Shown here: positions 25,301 to 32,539 of the stretch, piece by piece
How positions within the stretch are numbered: the stretch's first letter is position 1
Layout: each line of letters begins with the position of its first letter
Assembly (NCBI GenBank): GCA_041396685.1
Contig: JAWKYD010000017.1
Span: 62,001-126,000 of the forward strand
Direction: 5' to 3'
Source of the DNA: JAUIAI01 sp041396685
GTDB taxonomy: Bacteria; Pseudomonadota; Gammaproteobacteria; Burkholderiales; Burkholderiaceae_E
DNA length: 64,000 nucleotides
Notes under the pieces: model-generated
What the model was told of the DNA's origin: nothing
The model's input: the letters and a program-made list of their open reading frames with translations, nothing else
The model's database searches: none
Made by a program: the position numbers and the translations under genes

Positions 25301-26266
25301 GACCAGCCCGTAGAGTGCACCCCTGTGTTCGACGCATTCGCCGAAGGCGTCGATGGTCGGATCGCTGGTGGTCAATGCATCCGAGACGATCACGCCTCTG
25401 TTGCAGGCCAGGCCCGCGGCCGCGGCCAACGCGATGCGCGGCCGTACGCCGGTGGCCAGCACGACCAGATCGGCCGCGAGCTGGGAGCCGTCGGCCAGCG
25501 TCAGGGCGCGCACGCGCGCGCTCCGATCGACGACCATCGACGACCATTGCCGAACCGGCGCATCGGGCGATTGAGCGCCACCGATCGCATTGCCACCCGC
25601 ATCGCCGGCCGGGTTGTCGTCGGCGATCAGTGCCCGCGCATCGGCGCCGAAACGAAACCCGATGCCGCGCGACTCGAGTTCGCGCCGCAGCAGTGCGCCA
25701 CCCTCGTCATCCAGTTGCCGGTCCATCGGCCACGGCCCGCGATGCACGACGGTAACCCGCATGCCACGAGCCTGCAGCGCGGCCGCGGTCTCCAGGCCGA
25801 GCACGCCTCCGCCGACCACGATCGCTGGCCGACCCGTGCACGCGGCGGCCAGGATGGCCTGCGCATCGGCTCGGTCCCGCAGCGCGTGCACTCCCGCGAG
25901 ATCGGTGCCGTCGATCTCCGGCTTGCTCGGCGCGGCACCGGTGGCCAGGATCAGACGATCGTAGGGTATCGAGGTGCCATCACCGAGCACCGCCCGTTGC
26001 GCGACGCGATCGATGGCCAGCACCGCGCAGCCATCGCGCAGCGCGATGCCGTGCGCTGCATACCACCGCGGCTCGAGCAGACCGATGGCCGGCCAGTCGA
26101 TCGCGCCGGCCAGCAGGGGCGAGAGCAGCACGCGACTATAGGCACCGCCGCGCTCGCCGTCGATCACGGTGATCGACAGACCCGGCGCGCCGGCTTCGAC
26201 CAGCTCCGTCAGCAGGGCCGCGGTGGCCATGCCGTTGCCGATGATCACGATCCGGCGGGTGTTCAT
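22400..26266 (-). CDS. nirB: fused NAD(P)H flavoprotein - NirB nitrite reductase large subunit
   Basis: One uninterrupted frame of 1288 codons encodes two proteins end to end. Residues 1 to about 440 are a pyridine-nucleotide/FAD oxidoreductase (IVIIGNGMATAALLTELVEA, GGGVLGLETAAALQ, FGECVEHRGALYGLV), like the electron-transfer flavoprotein of assimilatory nitrate reductase (Klebsiella NasC). From Met448 a complete NirB of 841 residues follows. It has a second FAD/NAD module (VVGHGMVAQHLLEQ, FAIGECALWNGQVYGLV), a BFD [2Fe-2S] domain near residue 870 (CSCHNVPKGC, CGGC) and siroheme/[4Fe-4S] motifs near 1087 (SCVGSTWC) and 1128 (GCTRECAEA). Met448 (ATG at 24925) has GAGGAA upstream, so free NirB may also be made. 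The 5' ATG overlaps the nrtD stop (TGATG). NirB alone is normally about 840 residues. Confidence 0.93.
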   Translation of the reverse strand: MNTRRIVIIGNGMATAALLTELVEAGAPGLSITVIDGERGGAYSRVLLSPLLAGAIDWPAIGLLEPRWYAAHGIALRDGCAVLAIDRVAQRAVLGDGTSIPYDRLILATGAAPSKPEIDGTDLAGVHALRDRADAQAILAAACTGRPAIVVGGGVLGLETAAALQARGMRVTVVHRGPWPMDRQLDDEGGALLRRELESRGIGFRFGADARALIADDNPAGDAGGNAIGGAQSPDAPVRQWSSMVVDRSARVRALTLADGSQLAADLVVLATGVRPRIALAAAAGLACNRGVIVSDALTTSDPTIDAFGECVEHRGALYGLVAAHREQAAVLARRLRGDLEAVYRGSSEAMRLKVTGIDVFSCGRVHGNGDDERAAVLRDPLTPSLRRLVFRNGRLTGALLVGDASTASALQARIESAPAGALDDDAAAALLFEPDLSDVHIPEEAPMTTTRPALIVVGHGMVAQHLLEQLAARGLTRSHRVIVFGEERQPAYDRVHLSERFGGRSADDLSLVPEGFMAEHGIELRVATRIQSIDRTRRCVVDDQGRETPFDRLVLATGSTPFVPPIAGHDRPGCLVYRTLDDLDEIEREAGNGRVGVVVGGGLLGLEAANALRALGLETHVVEFAPHLMPVQLDEGGAALLRDEIEALGVCVHTACRTQAIEAGADRRHRMVFAEGAPLETDLIVFSAGIRPQDALARACMLPVGERGGIVIDDQCRTGDADIFAIGECALWNGQVYGLVAPGYQMARVVADVLANRPAAFAGADMSTRLKLLGVDVASIGDAHGRTPGARSIVYTSGPARVYQRLIVDGEGKHLLGAVLVGNVEAYGLLQPMAAGGLPLPADPESLILPEREGSRPAGHGVAALPDAATLCSCHNVPKGCIVQAVRDGCHDLGAVKRGTRAGTGCGGCANMIKQLVDLTLAEQGIEVRHDLCEHFAHSRQELFHIVRVEGIKTFHELLARHGRGHGCDICKPAVASILASTWNEYVLKDEHVGLQDTNDRFLANIQRNGTYSIVPRIAGGEITPEKLIALGTVARRYGLYTKITGGQRIDLFGARLEQLPEIWSELIDAGFETGQAYGKSLRTVKSCVGSTWCRYGQQDSVGMAIRLENRYKGLRSPHKLKFAVSGCTRECAEAQGKDVGVIATDRGWNLYVCGNGGIKPRHADLLAVDLDDAALIRMIDRFLMFYVRTADRLQRTSTWFESLDGGLAYLKAVILDDSLGIGAELETQMSHVIETYQCEWKVTVDDPQRRKLFRPFVNSSEPDEDVRFVPERGQIRPARSNDFASA

Positions 26267-27060
26267 CAGAGCGCGACCTTGCGCTGCTTCTCGTACAGGA
26301 AGGTCAGCACCGCATGGCGGTAGTGGTTGTAGGTGGCGTCGTCGGCGAGCGCGAGCCGGTCGCGCGGCCGCGGCAGTTCGATGTCGAGAATTTCGCCGAC
26401 CGTGGCCGCCGGTCCGTTGGTCATCATGACGATGCGGTCGGACAGCAGCACCGCTTCATCGACATCGTGGGTGATCATGATCACCGTGTTGCGCAGTGCC
26501 GCGTGGATCTCCATCAGCGAGTCCTGCAGATGCGCGCGGGTCAGCGCGTCGAGCGCACCGAAGGGCTCGTCCATCAACAGCACGCTGGGCTGCATGGCCA
26601 GGGCCCGGGCGATGCCGACACGCTGCTTCATGCCACCCGATATTTCGTCCGGCCGCTTGTCGGCGGCGTGATCCATGTGTACGAGGCGCAGGTTGTGCTC
26701 GATCCACTCGCGCATCTCGGTCTTGCTCTTGCGGCCGCGAAACACCTGCTCGACCGCCAGCGCGACGTTCTCGTAGGCGGTCAGCCACGGCAGCAGCGAG
26801 TGGTTCTGGAACACCACGGCACGCTCGGGTCCCGGCTCGTCGACCTCGCGACCGTCGAGCAGCACGCCGCCCGTGGTGGCCTGCAGCAGACCGGCCACGA
26901 TGTTCAAGACGGTCGACTTGCCGCAGCCGGAGTGACCGATCAGCGAAACGAACTCCCCTTGCTGCAGCCGAATGCTGACATCTTGCAGGGCAGTGAAGCT
27001 TCCCTGCGGTCCCGGGAACGAGATGGAGACCTGGGACAGCTCGAGGTGCGCGGCTTGCAT
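26266..27060 (-). CDS. nrtD: nitrate ABC transporter ATP-binding protein (NrtD/NasD)
   Basis: The 264-residue ATPase has Walker A GHSGCGKST at residues 42-50, a Q-loop in VVFQNHSLLPWLTAYENVAL, the signature EISGGMKQRVGIARALAMQ, Walker B VLLMDEPFGALDALTR and the H-loop MITHDVDEAVLL. The C-terminal DRLALADDATYNHYRHAVL is characteristic of the nitrate/nitrite (NrtD/CynD) branch rather than taurine or thiamine transporters. It energises uptake of nitrate and nitrite with NrtB and NrtA. It lies 99 bases after nrtB, and its stop overlaps the nirB start. The cyanobacterial fused NrtC solute-binding extension is absent. Confidence 0.94.
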   Translation of the reverse strand: MQAAHLELSQVSISFPGPQGSFTALQDVSIRLQQGEFVSLIGHSGCGKSTVLNIVAGLLQATTGGVLLDGREVDEPGPERAVVFQNHSLLPWLTAYENVALAVEQVFRGRKSKTEMREWIEHNLRLVHMDHAADKRPDEISGGMKQRVGIARALAMQPSVLLMDEPFGALDALTRAHLQDSLMEIHAALRNTVIMITHDVDEAVLLSDRIVMMTNGPAATVGEILDIELPRPRDRLALADDATYNHYRHAVLTFLYEKQRKVAL

Positions 27061-27159
27061 GATCGATCCAGTGACGGGATTGGGTGGCGGCGGGCAGCCG
27101 TGTCCAGACCGCCGCGCCGGGCGCGGGGTCGTCGGATTGCGTTGAGCTTCGATGGCGGA

Positions 27160-28146
27160 TCAGCGCAGTGCGCTGGTCTTGTCCCAGGACACGCGACGTT
27201 GCAGCGCGAGCATCATCCGGTCGAGCGCGAAGCCGATCACACCGATCGTCAGCACCGCGACCATGATCCGGCCGAGCGAGTTCGACGAGCCGTTCTGGAA
27301 CTCGTCCCAGACGAACTTGCCCAGCCCGGGGTTCTGCGCCAGCATTTCGGCCGCGATCAACACCATCCACCCGATACCCAGCGACAGGCGCAGGCCGGTG
27401 AACATCATCGGCACGGATGCGGGCAGCACGATCTTGCGGATGTGCGTCAGCGGATGCAGCCGCAGCACGCGGCTGACGTTGATCAGGTCGGGACTGATCG
27501 ACGCGACACCCACGGCGGTGTTGATAAGGGTCGGCCACAGGCTGCACAGCATCACGGTGATCGTCGAATTGACGAATGACTTCTCCAGCACCGGGTCGTC
27601 CGACACGTACGACGCGCTCACCACCATCGTCACCAGCGGCAGCCAGGCCAGCGGCGACACCGGCTTGAAGATCTGCACGAGCGGGTTGATCGCCGCATGC
27701 AGGCCGGTCGACAGACCCGTCAGGATGCCCAGCGGTATCGCCACTACGCTGGCCAGGATGAAGCCGGCCATCACGGTGATCAGACTGGTCACGATCTGAT
27801 CCAGAAAGGTCGGCTTGCCGCTGTACGGTCGGATCCTGGCCTCATAGGCCGGATCGGCCGCGAGCCGCTCGGCATTGCGCTTCTCCTGGCGCTCGTAGAA
27901 GGCCGCCTCGCGCTGGCGCTCCGCGCGGTGTTCGCTCACCAGCCCCTGCGCCTGCTCGAGCGCCTGCGAAGGGCCGGGGAAGTCACCGAGCGAGGTGTGG
28001 ATGCTGCCGGCGATCAGCTGCCAGAGCAACAGGAACACTGCCACGCCCAACACCGCGAGAATCGGATTGCGCCAGCGCGGATCCAGCACGAAAGCGATCG
28101 GGCGCATCGGATTGAATGACGTCAGGGGTCTGGGCAGGCTGGCCAT
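27160..28146 (-). CDS. nrtB: nitrate ABC transporter permease (NrtB)
   Basis: The 328-residue inner-membrane protein has a first membrane helix at about 28-50 (PILAVLGVAVFLLLWQLIAG). A roughly 60-residue charged periplasmic loop follows (AERQREAAFYERQEKRNAER), then a MetI-like permease domain with helices from about residue 115. FKPVSPLAWLPLVTMVV and the coupling-helix region VSRVLRLHPLTHIRKIVLPA are recognisable, then LGIGWMVLIAAEMLAQNPGL. The charged loop is typical of NrtB/NasE proteins of Proteobacteria. Its ATG overlaps the nrtA stop by one base (TAATG), implying coupled translation. Confidence 0.93.
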   Translation of the reverse strand: MASLPRPLTSFNPMRPIAFVLDPRWRNPILAVLGVAVFLLLWQLIAGSIHTSLGDFPGPSQALEQAQGLVSEHRAERQREAAFYERQEKRNAERLAADPAYEARIRPYSGKPTFLDQIVTSLITVMAGFILASVVAIPLGILTGLSTGLHAAINPLVQIFKPVSPLAWLPLVTMVVSASYVSDDPVLEKSFVNSTITVMLCSLWPTLINTAVGVASISPDLINVSRVLRLHPLTHIRKIVLPASVPMMFTGLRLSLGIGWMVLIAAEMLAQNPGLGKFVWDEFQNGSSNSLGRIMVAVLTIGVIGFALDRMMLALQRRVSWDKTSALR

Positions 28147-29552
28147 TACAGTGCCTCCTCACCCTTCAGGCCGATCGGGAACTGCTCGAGATAGGCATTG
28201 GGCTTGCGGCCGTCGTAGGTCATGCCGTCGATGAAGGCATTGGTGGCCGGCTTGAAGCCTGTCTCGCTGGCAAAATCCGGAAAATCGCCGGCCTTCATCT
28301 TGCCCTCGGCGATCAGCGCCTGCGCCGCCTGGCGATAGATGTCGGGCCGGTAGACTTTGCGTGCCGTCTCCATGTACCAGCCATCGGGCCTGGCGTCGGC
28401 GATCTGGCCCCAGCGGCGCATCTGGGTCAGATACCAGATCGCGTCCGAGTAGTAGGGGTAGGTGGCGTGATGGCGGAAGAAGACATTGAAGTCGGGCACC
28501 GCGCGCTTGTCGCCCTTCTCGTACTCGAAGGTGCCGGTCATGCTGTTCGCGATCACCTTCGCATCGGCGCCGACATAGGCCGGTCGCGACAGGATCTTCA
28601 CGGCCTCGGGGCGGTTGGCGTTGGCGTTCTCGTCGAGCCAGTAGGCGGCGCGGATCAACGCCTTGGTCAGCCGGATCGTGGTGTTCGGATTGGCATCGGC
28701 AAATGCCTTGGTGATGCCAAAGACCTTCTCGGGATTGTTCTTCCAGATCTCGTCGTCGGTGATCACCGGCACGCCGATGTCCTTGAACACCGCCTGCTGG
28801 TTCCAGGGCTCGCCCACGCAATAGCCGTGGATCGTGCCGGCCTCCAGGGTGGCGGGCATCTGCGGCGGCGGCGTCACCGACAACAGCGCGTCGGCGCGCA
28901 AGGTGCCGCTGGTGTCACCCTTGGCCGGCGCGTAGTAGCCGGGATGAATGCCGCCGGCGGCCAGCCAGTATCGCAACTCGTAGTTGTGCGTGGACACCGG
29001 AAAAACCATGCCCATCTTGAACGGCTTACCCTGGCGCTTGAAGTCGTCGACCACGTGCTTGAGCGCGTCGGCCTTGACCGGATGCACGGGCCTGCCATCG
29101 GCCCCGCTCGGCACGTGCGCCTTCATCGCCTCCCAGACCGGCTTGGACACCGTGATGCCGTTGCCGTTCAGATCCATCGAAAACGGCGTGATGATCTCGG
29201 CCTGGGTGCCATAGCCGATCGTGGCCGCCAACGGCTGGCCGGCCAGCATGTGCGCGCCGTCGAGCTCGCCGGTGATGACGCGATCGAGCAGCACCTTCCA
29301 GTTGGCCTGGGCCTCTAGCTGCACATACAGACCCTCGTCCTCGAAGTAGAGTTTCTCGAGCGCGATCGCCAGTGGCGCCATGTCGGTGAGCTTGATGAAG
29401 CCGAATTTCAGCTCCTCCTTCTCAGGCGGACCGATCTCGGCGGCGGCGTGCGCGCTGGTCAACGGTGCAAGCACCCCGCCGACGACCAGACCGGTGGCGA
29501 TGGCCAAGGCGAGGCCGAGTCGGCGGCGAACAGGGGAAACGGAAGGCGTCAT
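28146..29552 (-). CDS. nrtA: nitrate/nitrite ABC transporter substrate-binding protein (NrtA)
   Basis: The 468-residue protein begins with an exported leader (RRRLGLALAIATGLVVGG, cleavage near SAHAAA). The NrtA/SsuA-type binding fold follows: LKFGFIKLTDMAPLAIALEK, DRVITGELDGAHMLAGQPLA, VSTHNYELRYWLAAGGIHPG, IHGYCVGEPWNQQAVFKDIG and WYLTQMRRWGQI. Length and motifs match NrtA, which captures nitrate or nitrite in the periplasm. It is the first gene of the nas operon and starts at an ATG with GGAG six bases upstream, 18 bases after the T-run of an intrinsic terminator. Its expression should therefore depend on antitermination by NasR. Confidence 0.94.
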   Translation of the reverse strand: MTPSVSPVRRRLGLALAIATGLVVGGVLAPLTSAHAAAEIGPPEKEELKFGFIKLTDMAPLAIALEKLYFEDEGLYVQLEAQANWKVLLDRVITGELDGAHMLAGQPLAATIGYGTQAEIITPFSMDLNGNGITVSKPVWEAMKAHVPSGADGRPVHPVKADALKHVVDDFKRQGKPFKMGMVFPVSTHNYELRYWLAAGGIHPGYYAPAKGDTSGTLRADALLSVTPPPQMPATLEAGTIHGYCVGEPWNQQAVFKDIGVPVITDDEIWKNNPEKVFGITKAFADANPNTTIRLTKALIRAAYWLDENANANRPEAVKILSRPAYVGADAKVIANSMTGTFEYEKGDKRAVPDFNVFFRHHATYPYYSDAIWYLTQMRRWGQIADARPDGWYMETARKVYRPDIYRQAAQALIAEGKMKAGDFPDFASETGFKPATNAFIDGMTYDGRKPNAYLEQFPIGLKGEEAL

Positions 29553-29569
29553 CGAGAACTCCAGATACG

Positions 29570-29628
29570 AAAAAAGGCGTCCATACCGTCACGCCTCGGG
29601 AGACATCGAGACGCTGGGTATGGACGCC
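29570..29628 (-). terminator. intrinsic terminator (attenuator) in the nrtA leader
   Basis: On the minus strand a 12-base arm GGCGTCCATACC (29628-29617) pairs perfectly with GGTATGGACGCC (29587-29576), and six T residues follow directly (29575-29570). The structure ends 18 bases before the nrtA ATG and after the nasR gene. Its 5' arm shares bases with the second hexaloop hairpin (29636-29621), so the two cannot form together. This is a textbook attenuator layout. Confidence 0.92.
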
Positions 29629-29665
29629 GTTGTCCAATCAGACCTTAGTAGCCCGCCCTTGGGCC
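29621..29665 (-). promoter_or_regulatory. dual-hexaloop ANTAR target RNA in the nrtA leader
   Basis: Two small hairpins with six-base loops lie in tandem on the minus strand. P1 (29665-29650) has stem GGCCC/GGGCT and loop AAGGGC. P2 (29636-29621) has stem TGGAC/GTCCA and loop AACGGC. Both loops have A at position 1 and G at position 4, the signature known for ANTAR-domain antiterminator targets. The linker is 13 bases. P2 overlaps the terminator arm. NasR, encoded just upstream, has an ANTAR domain and is the expected ligand-dependent binder. Confidence 0.88.
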
Positions 29666-29678
29666 ACGATCCCAGCAA

Positions 29679-29694
29679 TGCAATGCTCGTGCCA
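29679..29694 (-). promoter_or_regulatory. sigma-54 promoter of the nas operon
   Basis: The minus strand reads TGGCACGAGCATTGCA, an exact match to the -24/-12 consensus TGGCAC-N5-TTGCA, with ten bases between the invariant GG and GC. Transcription would start near 29668, only a few bases before the first hexaloop hairpin, giving a leader of about 115 bases to the nrtA ATG. No other sigma-54 match of this quality was found in the intergenic regions. Confidence 0.9.
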
Positions 29695-29766
29695 GGCCGA
29701 ATGAGCGGGAACTCGCAGGCTCGATGCCCCAATGCGCGGCGTTTCGACTTCCGTCAGCGTGCGCCG

Positions 29767-29781
29767 TCACCAAGACGGTGC
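29767..29781. promoter_or_regulatory. NtrC-like enhancer dyad upstream of the nas promoter
   Basis: The plus strand reads TCACC-AAGAC-GGTGC; on the minus strand this is GCACC-N5-GGTGA, nine of ten bases of the NtrC half-sites GCACC and GGTGC. Its centre is about 106 bases upstream of the predicted start near 29668, a usual distance for an enhancer acting on a sigma-54 promoter. Only one site was recognised. Confidence 0.65.
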
Positions 29782-29807
29782 GCGCGCCGCCCTGCGTCGG
29801 GGCGCGA

Positions 29808-31109
29808 TCAGCCCTGCGCGCGGCCGGGCCGCGAGTCCCGCGCGCGGCCGGCCTGCGCCGACAGGACGCCGACCATGTCGAGCGTTGCCTGCGCGACATC
29901 GACCAGGCGCCGCCCCTGATTCATCGCGCTCTCACGCAGCGCGGCATATGCCTGGGCCTCGCTCATGCCCCAGCGACTGATCAGCTCGGCCTTGGCCCGC
30001 TCCACCACCTTGCGCTCGGCCAGTGCGGTGCGCGCGGCCTGTAGCGCATCGTCGGCCTCGCGCAGGCGTTGGGACTGTTCGTGGAGCGCATCGAGAAGGG
30101 TTCGCCACAAGCGTGAGTCCCACGGCACCTTGAGGCTCGCGGCGGCATCGGGATGCCCATAGCGATCCAATGCCGAGCGCAGCGGCGCACCATCGGACAC
30201 GGGCGCATCCGCTCCGGTCTCGGCGCCGTCGGCCAGGCGCTGCGCGCAGGCCTGAAACAGACTCGCCTCGAGCGCGTCTTCGACCGCCTTCAGCGCATCG
30301 ATGCGCAGTGTCGCGCCGTCGAACCAGCGCTCACCCATGGCGGCGCGCCCGCCGGCCGCGAGCGTTCCGGTCATTTGCTGGCGCATGTCTTCGACCATGC
30401 GATCGAGTTCCCCGCAACGCAGCGCCTCGAGCCGCTCGCGGATGTCGTCGGGCGCGAACTCGGCACTCAGGTGCAGGCTCTCGAACTGTTGAACGGCGCG
30501 CAGACGAAGCGCCTCGAGCTGATCCGATCCCTCGCGCCAAGCTTCCATGATGCCCAGTGTGCCGAGCGCACGCTCCTGCCCCGCATACTCCTTGCCCTGC
30601 ATCAGGGTGAGCAACGCGACCAGCGCGGCCGATAGCTCCGCATGCGCGGACGGATCGGCAATCTCGAAGGCTGCGGTCAGCATCTGCTCGATCACGCGGC
30701 CATAGGCAACCATCGCCGATTGCGCGTCCAGCTGCCCCTGGTCGATTCTCTGTCGGAGCGCGGCCAGACCGATCAACTCGTGACTACAGATCGCAAGCTG
30801 TTGGAGACTGCGCGCGGAAATGCAGGCCGGATCGCCCTCGGCGGTTTCGGTCCACGCGTCGATCGCGTGTACGACCGCCTCGTGTGCCCCCTGCGAATCG
30901 AGCCGATAGCGGTGCAGGCGCTGCGCGTGGCGCTTTGCCAGCCCCATCATCATCAGCACGGTAGCGCCGCGCTCGCGTTGCAGACAATGGATCAACTCGC
31001 GCAGCCGGCCGATCGGGCCACAGGAGGCGGCAAAGGTACGCAGGGCGCGAAGCTCGGCCAGGCGGGCCTGGCTCTCGAGACGCCGGGTGAGCGCGAGGAG
31101 ATCCGTCAT
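29808..31109 (-). CDS. nasR: nitrate/nitrite-responsive antitermination protein NasR (NIT + ANTAR)
   Basis: The 433-residue protein has an N-terminal all-helical NIT nitrate/nitrite-sensing domain containing LIHCLQRERGATVLMMMG at about residues 39-56; arginines in this helix bind nitrate in Klebsiella NasR. An ANTAR RNA-binding domain lies near residues 350-410 (RKVVERAKAELISRWGMSEA, then ALRESAMNQGRRLVDVAQ). When nitrate or nitrite is bound, the family binds a two-hairpin leader RNA and prevents termination. That RNA and its terminator lie in the 255 bases immediately downstream, before nrtA. The ATG at 31109 lacks a strong ribosome-binding site; the open frame extends to 31169 without conserved sequence. 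The NIT and ANTAR regions are joined by a longer, variable helical linker. Confidence 0.93.
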   Translation of the reverse strand: MTDLLALTRRLESQARLAELRALRTFAASCGPIGRLRELIHCLQRERGATVLMMMGLAKRHAQRLHRYRLDSQGAHEAVVHAIDAWTETAEGDPACISARSLQQLAICSHELIGLAALRQRIDQGQLDAQSAMVAYGRVIEQMLTAAFEIADPSAHAELSAALVALLTLMQGKEYAGQERALGTLGIMEAWREGSDQLEALRLRAVQQFESLHLSAEFAPDDIRERLEALRCGELDRMVEDMRQQMTGTLAAGGRAAMGERWFDGATLRIDALKAVEDALEASLFQACAQRLADGAETGADAPVSDGAPLRSALDRYGHPDAAASLKVPWDSRLWRTLLDALHEQSQRLREADDALQAARTALAERKVVERAKAELISRWGMSEAQAYAALRESAMNQGRRLVDVAQATLDMVGVLSAQAGRARDSRPGRAQG

Positions 31110-31316
31110 GGGTGCGGCGGTCCGAACCTGTCGTGGTCGGATTCGAGTGAGGGAGTTCAAGCCTCTCAAGCGAAACCCGTGCCAGCCGACGGCCGCACCA
31201 GCTTGCGAGCGGACACGCGATCGCAGCGTCGCCCCGCTCGCGACGACGCCCGGCCGGACGCCCCAGAGAGCACCCGCCGGGCGGCATCAGCCCTCGAAGG
31301 GCCATGCGCGAAGCGC

Positions 31317-31616
31317 CTACTCGCCGGGTCTGGTCGTTTCGCCAGCGGGCGGCGGGGTCGCGGTGCCGGCAGCACCGGCAGCCGGTGCGACGCTCGAGTC
31401 GCGGCGCTCCATACGATCTTCGGTTGCCATCGGGGGGTTCGGATTCGCCGGCGATACGGCTGCCGGCGGATTGGCCGCGTTATCCGTGGCGACCGACGGA
31501 TTGGTGTTTTCCGCGGTGTCGCAGGCCGCCAGGATGCCGGCCGCGCCGACCAAGCTGGCCAGGGTCAGTGCGCGGGTGGTTTTGCCAAAAGTTCGAGAAG
31601 GATGTCGTGTGCTCAT
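31317..31616 (-). CDS. small putative lipoprotein
   Basis: The 99-residue product has a basic N-terminus, a hydrophobic stretch (TLASLVGAAGILAAC) and a lipobox LAAC with Cys32, so it is probably lipidated and anchored in a membrane facing the periplasm. The rest is a Pro/Ala/Asn/Thr-rich disordered chain without a recognisable domain. GAGGTGA lies five bases before the ATG at 31616. It follows nasR's start region on the same strand with a 207-base gap between them. Function unknown. Confidence 0.7.
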   Translation of the reverse strand: MSTRHPSRTFGKTTRALTLASLVGAAGILAACDTAENTNPSVATDNAANPPAAVSPANPNPPMATEDRMERRDSSVAPAAGAAGTATPPPAGETTRPGE

Positions 31617-31964
31617 GATGTCACCTCAGTGTTGGACAGCAGGCTCGCGAATTCGAGAGTGCTGTGCATCTGGCTGGCACATCCCATTCCCGCCCGGCTC
31701 AGCCGATTGCAAGATGTATCGGTTCCGGCCTCGCATTTACAAGCAGACTGGCTCGTTACAAATGACAACCTGAAGGGGGCGTGACACCATGCCTGCCGGG
31801 TAGTCGATCTCACAGAAGAGCCGTCGAGCGGGTATGCACACCCTGCAAACCTTACGGCCGCGAGGGCGGTCGTGCCGCGCACGCCGAGGTGTCGGCCGGC
31901 GTCCTTGGCGATTGCCACGTCGGGAGATGGGGCCGGGTGAGCCGGCGTCGAACGGCGCTCGATA
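31617..31964. other. 348-base intergenic region, nothing firm
   Basis: This stretch lies between the small lipoprotein gene and the upstream hypothetical gene, both on the minus strand. It is visibly less GC-rich between about 31700 and 31780. Minus-strand hexamers TTGTAA around 31735 and 31755 could be promoter elements for the lipoprotein, but no well-spaced pair is convincing. No RNA gene or hairpin with a T-run was recognised. Confidence 0.4.
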
Positions 31965-32492
31965 TCACTGCCAGGTGCGCCGATCCGTGCCGCCGTCAGC
32001 CGCGGCTTGGTCCCGGGCATGTGCGAACGCCGCTTTCCAGGCCTTGCCTCTGGTGCGCATCGCGCCAACCAGCCGCCATTGCCCGACGGCATCGCCCAGG
32101 GCAGCGCCTGCTGCCGCGCCGGGCGGCCGCAAACGCGTGTTGGCAGGCCGGCCGAGGCTGATGCGCAGCGAAACGCCGTTCACGTGCAAGGTAAAGCCGC
32201 CACCGAACGTGTACCAGGGCCAGTGCACGGCGACCGCCCGTGTCGGAACCACGAACAGCGTCGCCGCCCGGTCGTCGAGCAACGCGCGCGCAAAGCCCGG
32301 CGTCGAAAAGGCTCGCTCCAACTTGCGCAACTGCCAGGGCCAGGCCGAGCCACTGCCATGACCGATCCACCGAAGCGATCCGCCCTGCAGGATCAACTCG
32401 CCGGGAATGCTGCTGATGCCCCTCAACAACCATGCCTCGCCACGCATTCGCACGGCTTGCACGCGGGCATGGCCGCCCGGTCGGTGCGGCAT
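31965..32492 (-). CDS. hypothetical protein downstream of the LacI regulator
   Basis: This minus-strand frame looks coding from about residue 15 on: RMRGEAWLLRGISSIPGELI, then SLRWIGHGSGSAWPWQLRKL, LDDRAATLFVVPTRAVAVHW and FGGGFTLHVNGVSLRISLGR. That is a balanced, mostly beta pattern unlike the Arg-rich shadow frames around it. The start is uncertain: ATG at 32492 (175 residues) or 32447 (160 residues), neither with a clear ribosome-binding site. The first 47 bases lie just after the LacI stop at 32540. No signal peptide or known domain is recognised; the predicted strands and absence of membrane helices suggest a cytoplasmic protein. The C-terminal 40 residues are of lower quality. Confidence 0.5.
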   Translation of the reverse strand: MPHRPGGHARVQAVRMRGEAWLLRGISSIPGELILQGGSLRWIGHGSGSAWPWQLRKLERAFSTPGFARALLDDRAATLFVVPTRAVAVHWPWYTFGGGFTLHVNGVSLRISLGRPANTRLRPPGAAAGAALGDAVGQWRLVGAMRTRGKAWKAAFAHARDQAAADGGTDRRTWQ

Positions 32493-32539
32493 GCCCGCGT
32501 TGGCCGCCGCCTGCCGCACCTGCCGACGCTTGCGCCGGC

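Noticed and set aside
24257..26323. 688-codon plus-strand open frame opposite the NirB fusion
   Set aside because: Antisense shadow; no ribosome-binding site or domain.
31675..31690. TGGCAC followed by ATCCCATTCC as a sigma-54 promoter
   Set aside because: The -12 TTGC element is missing at the required spacing.
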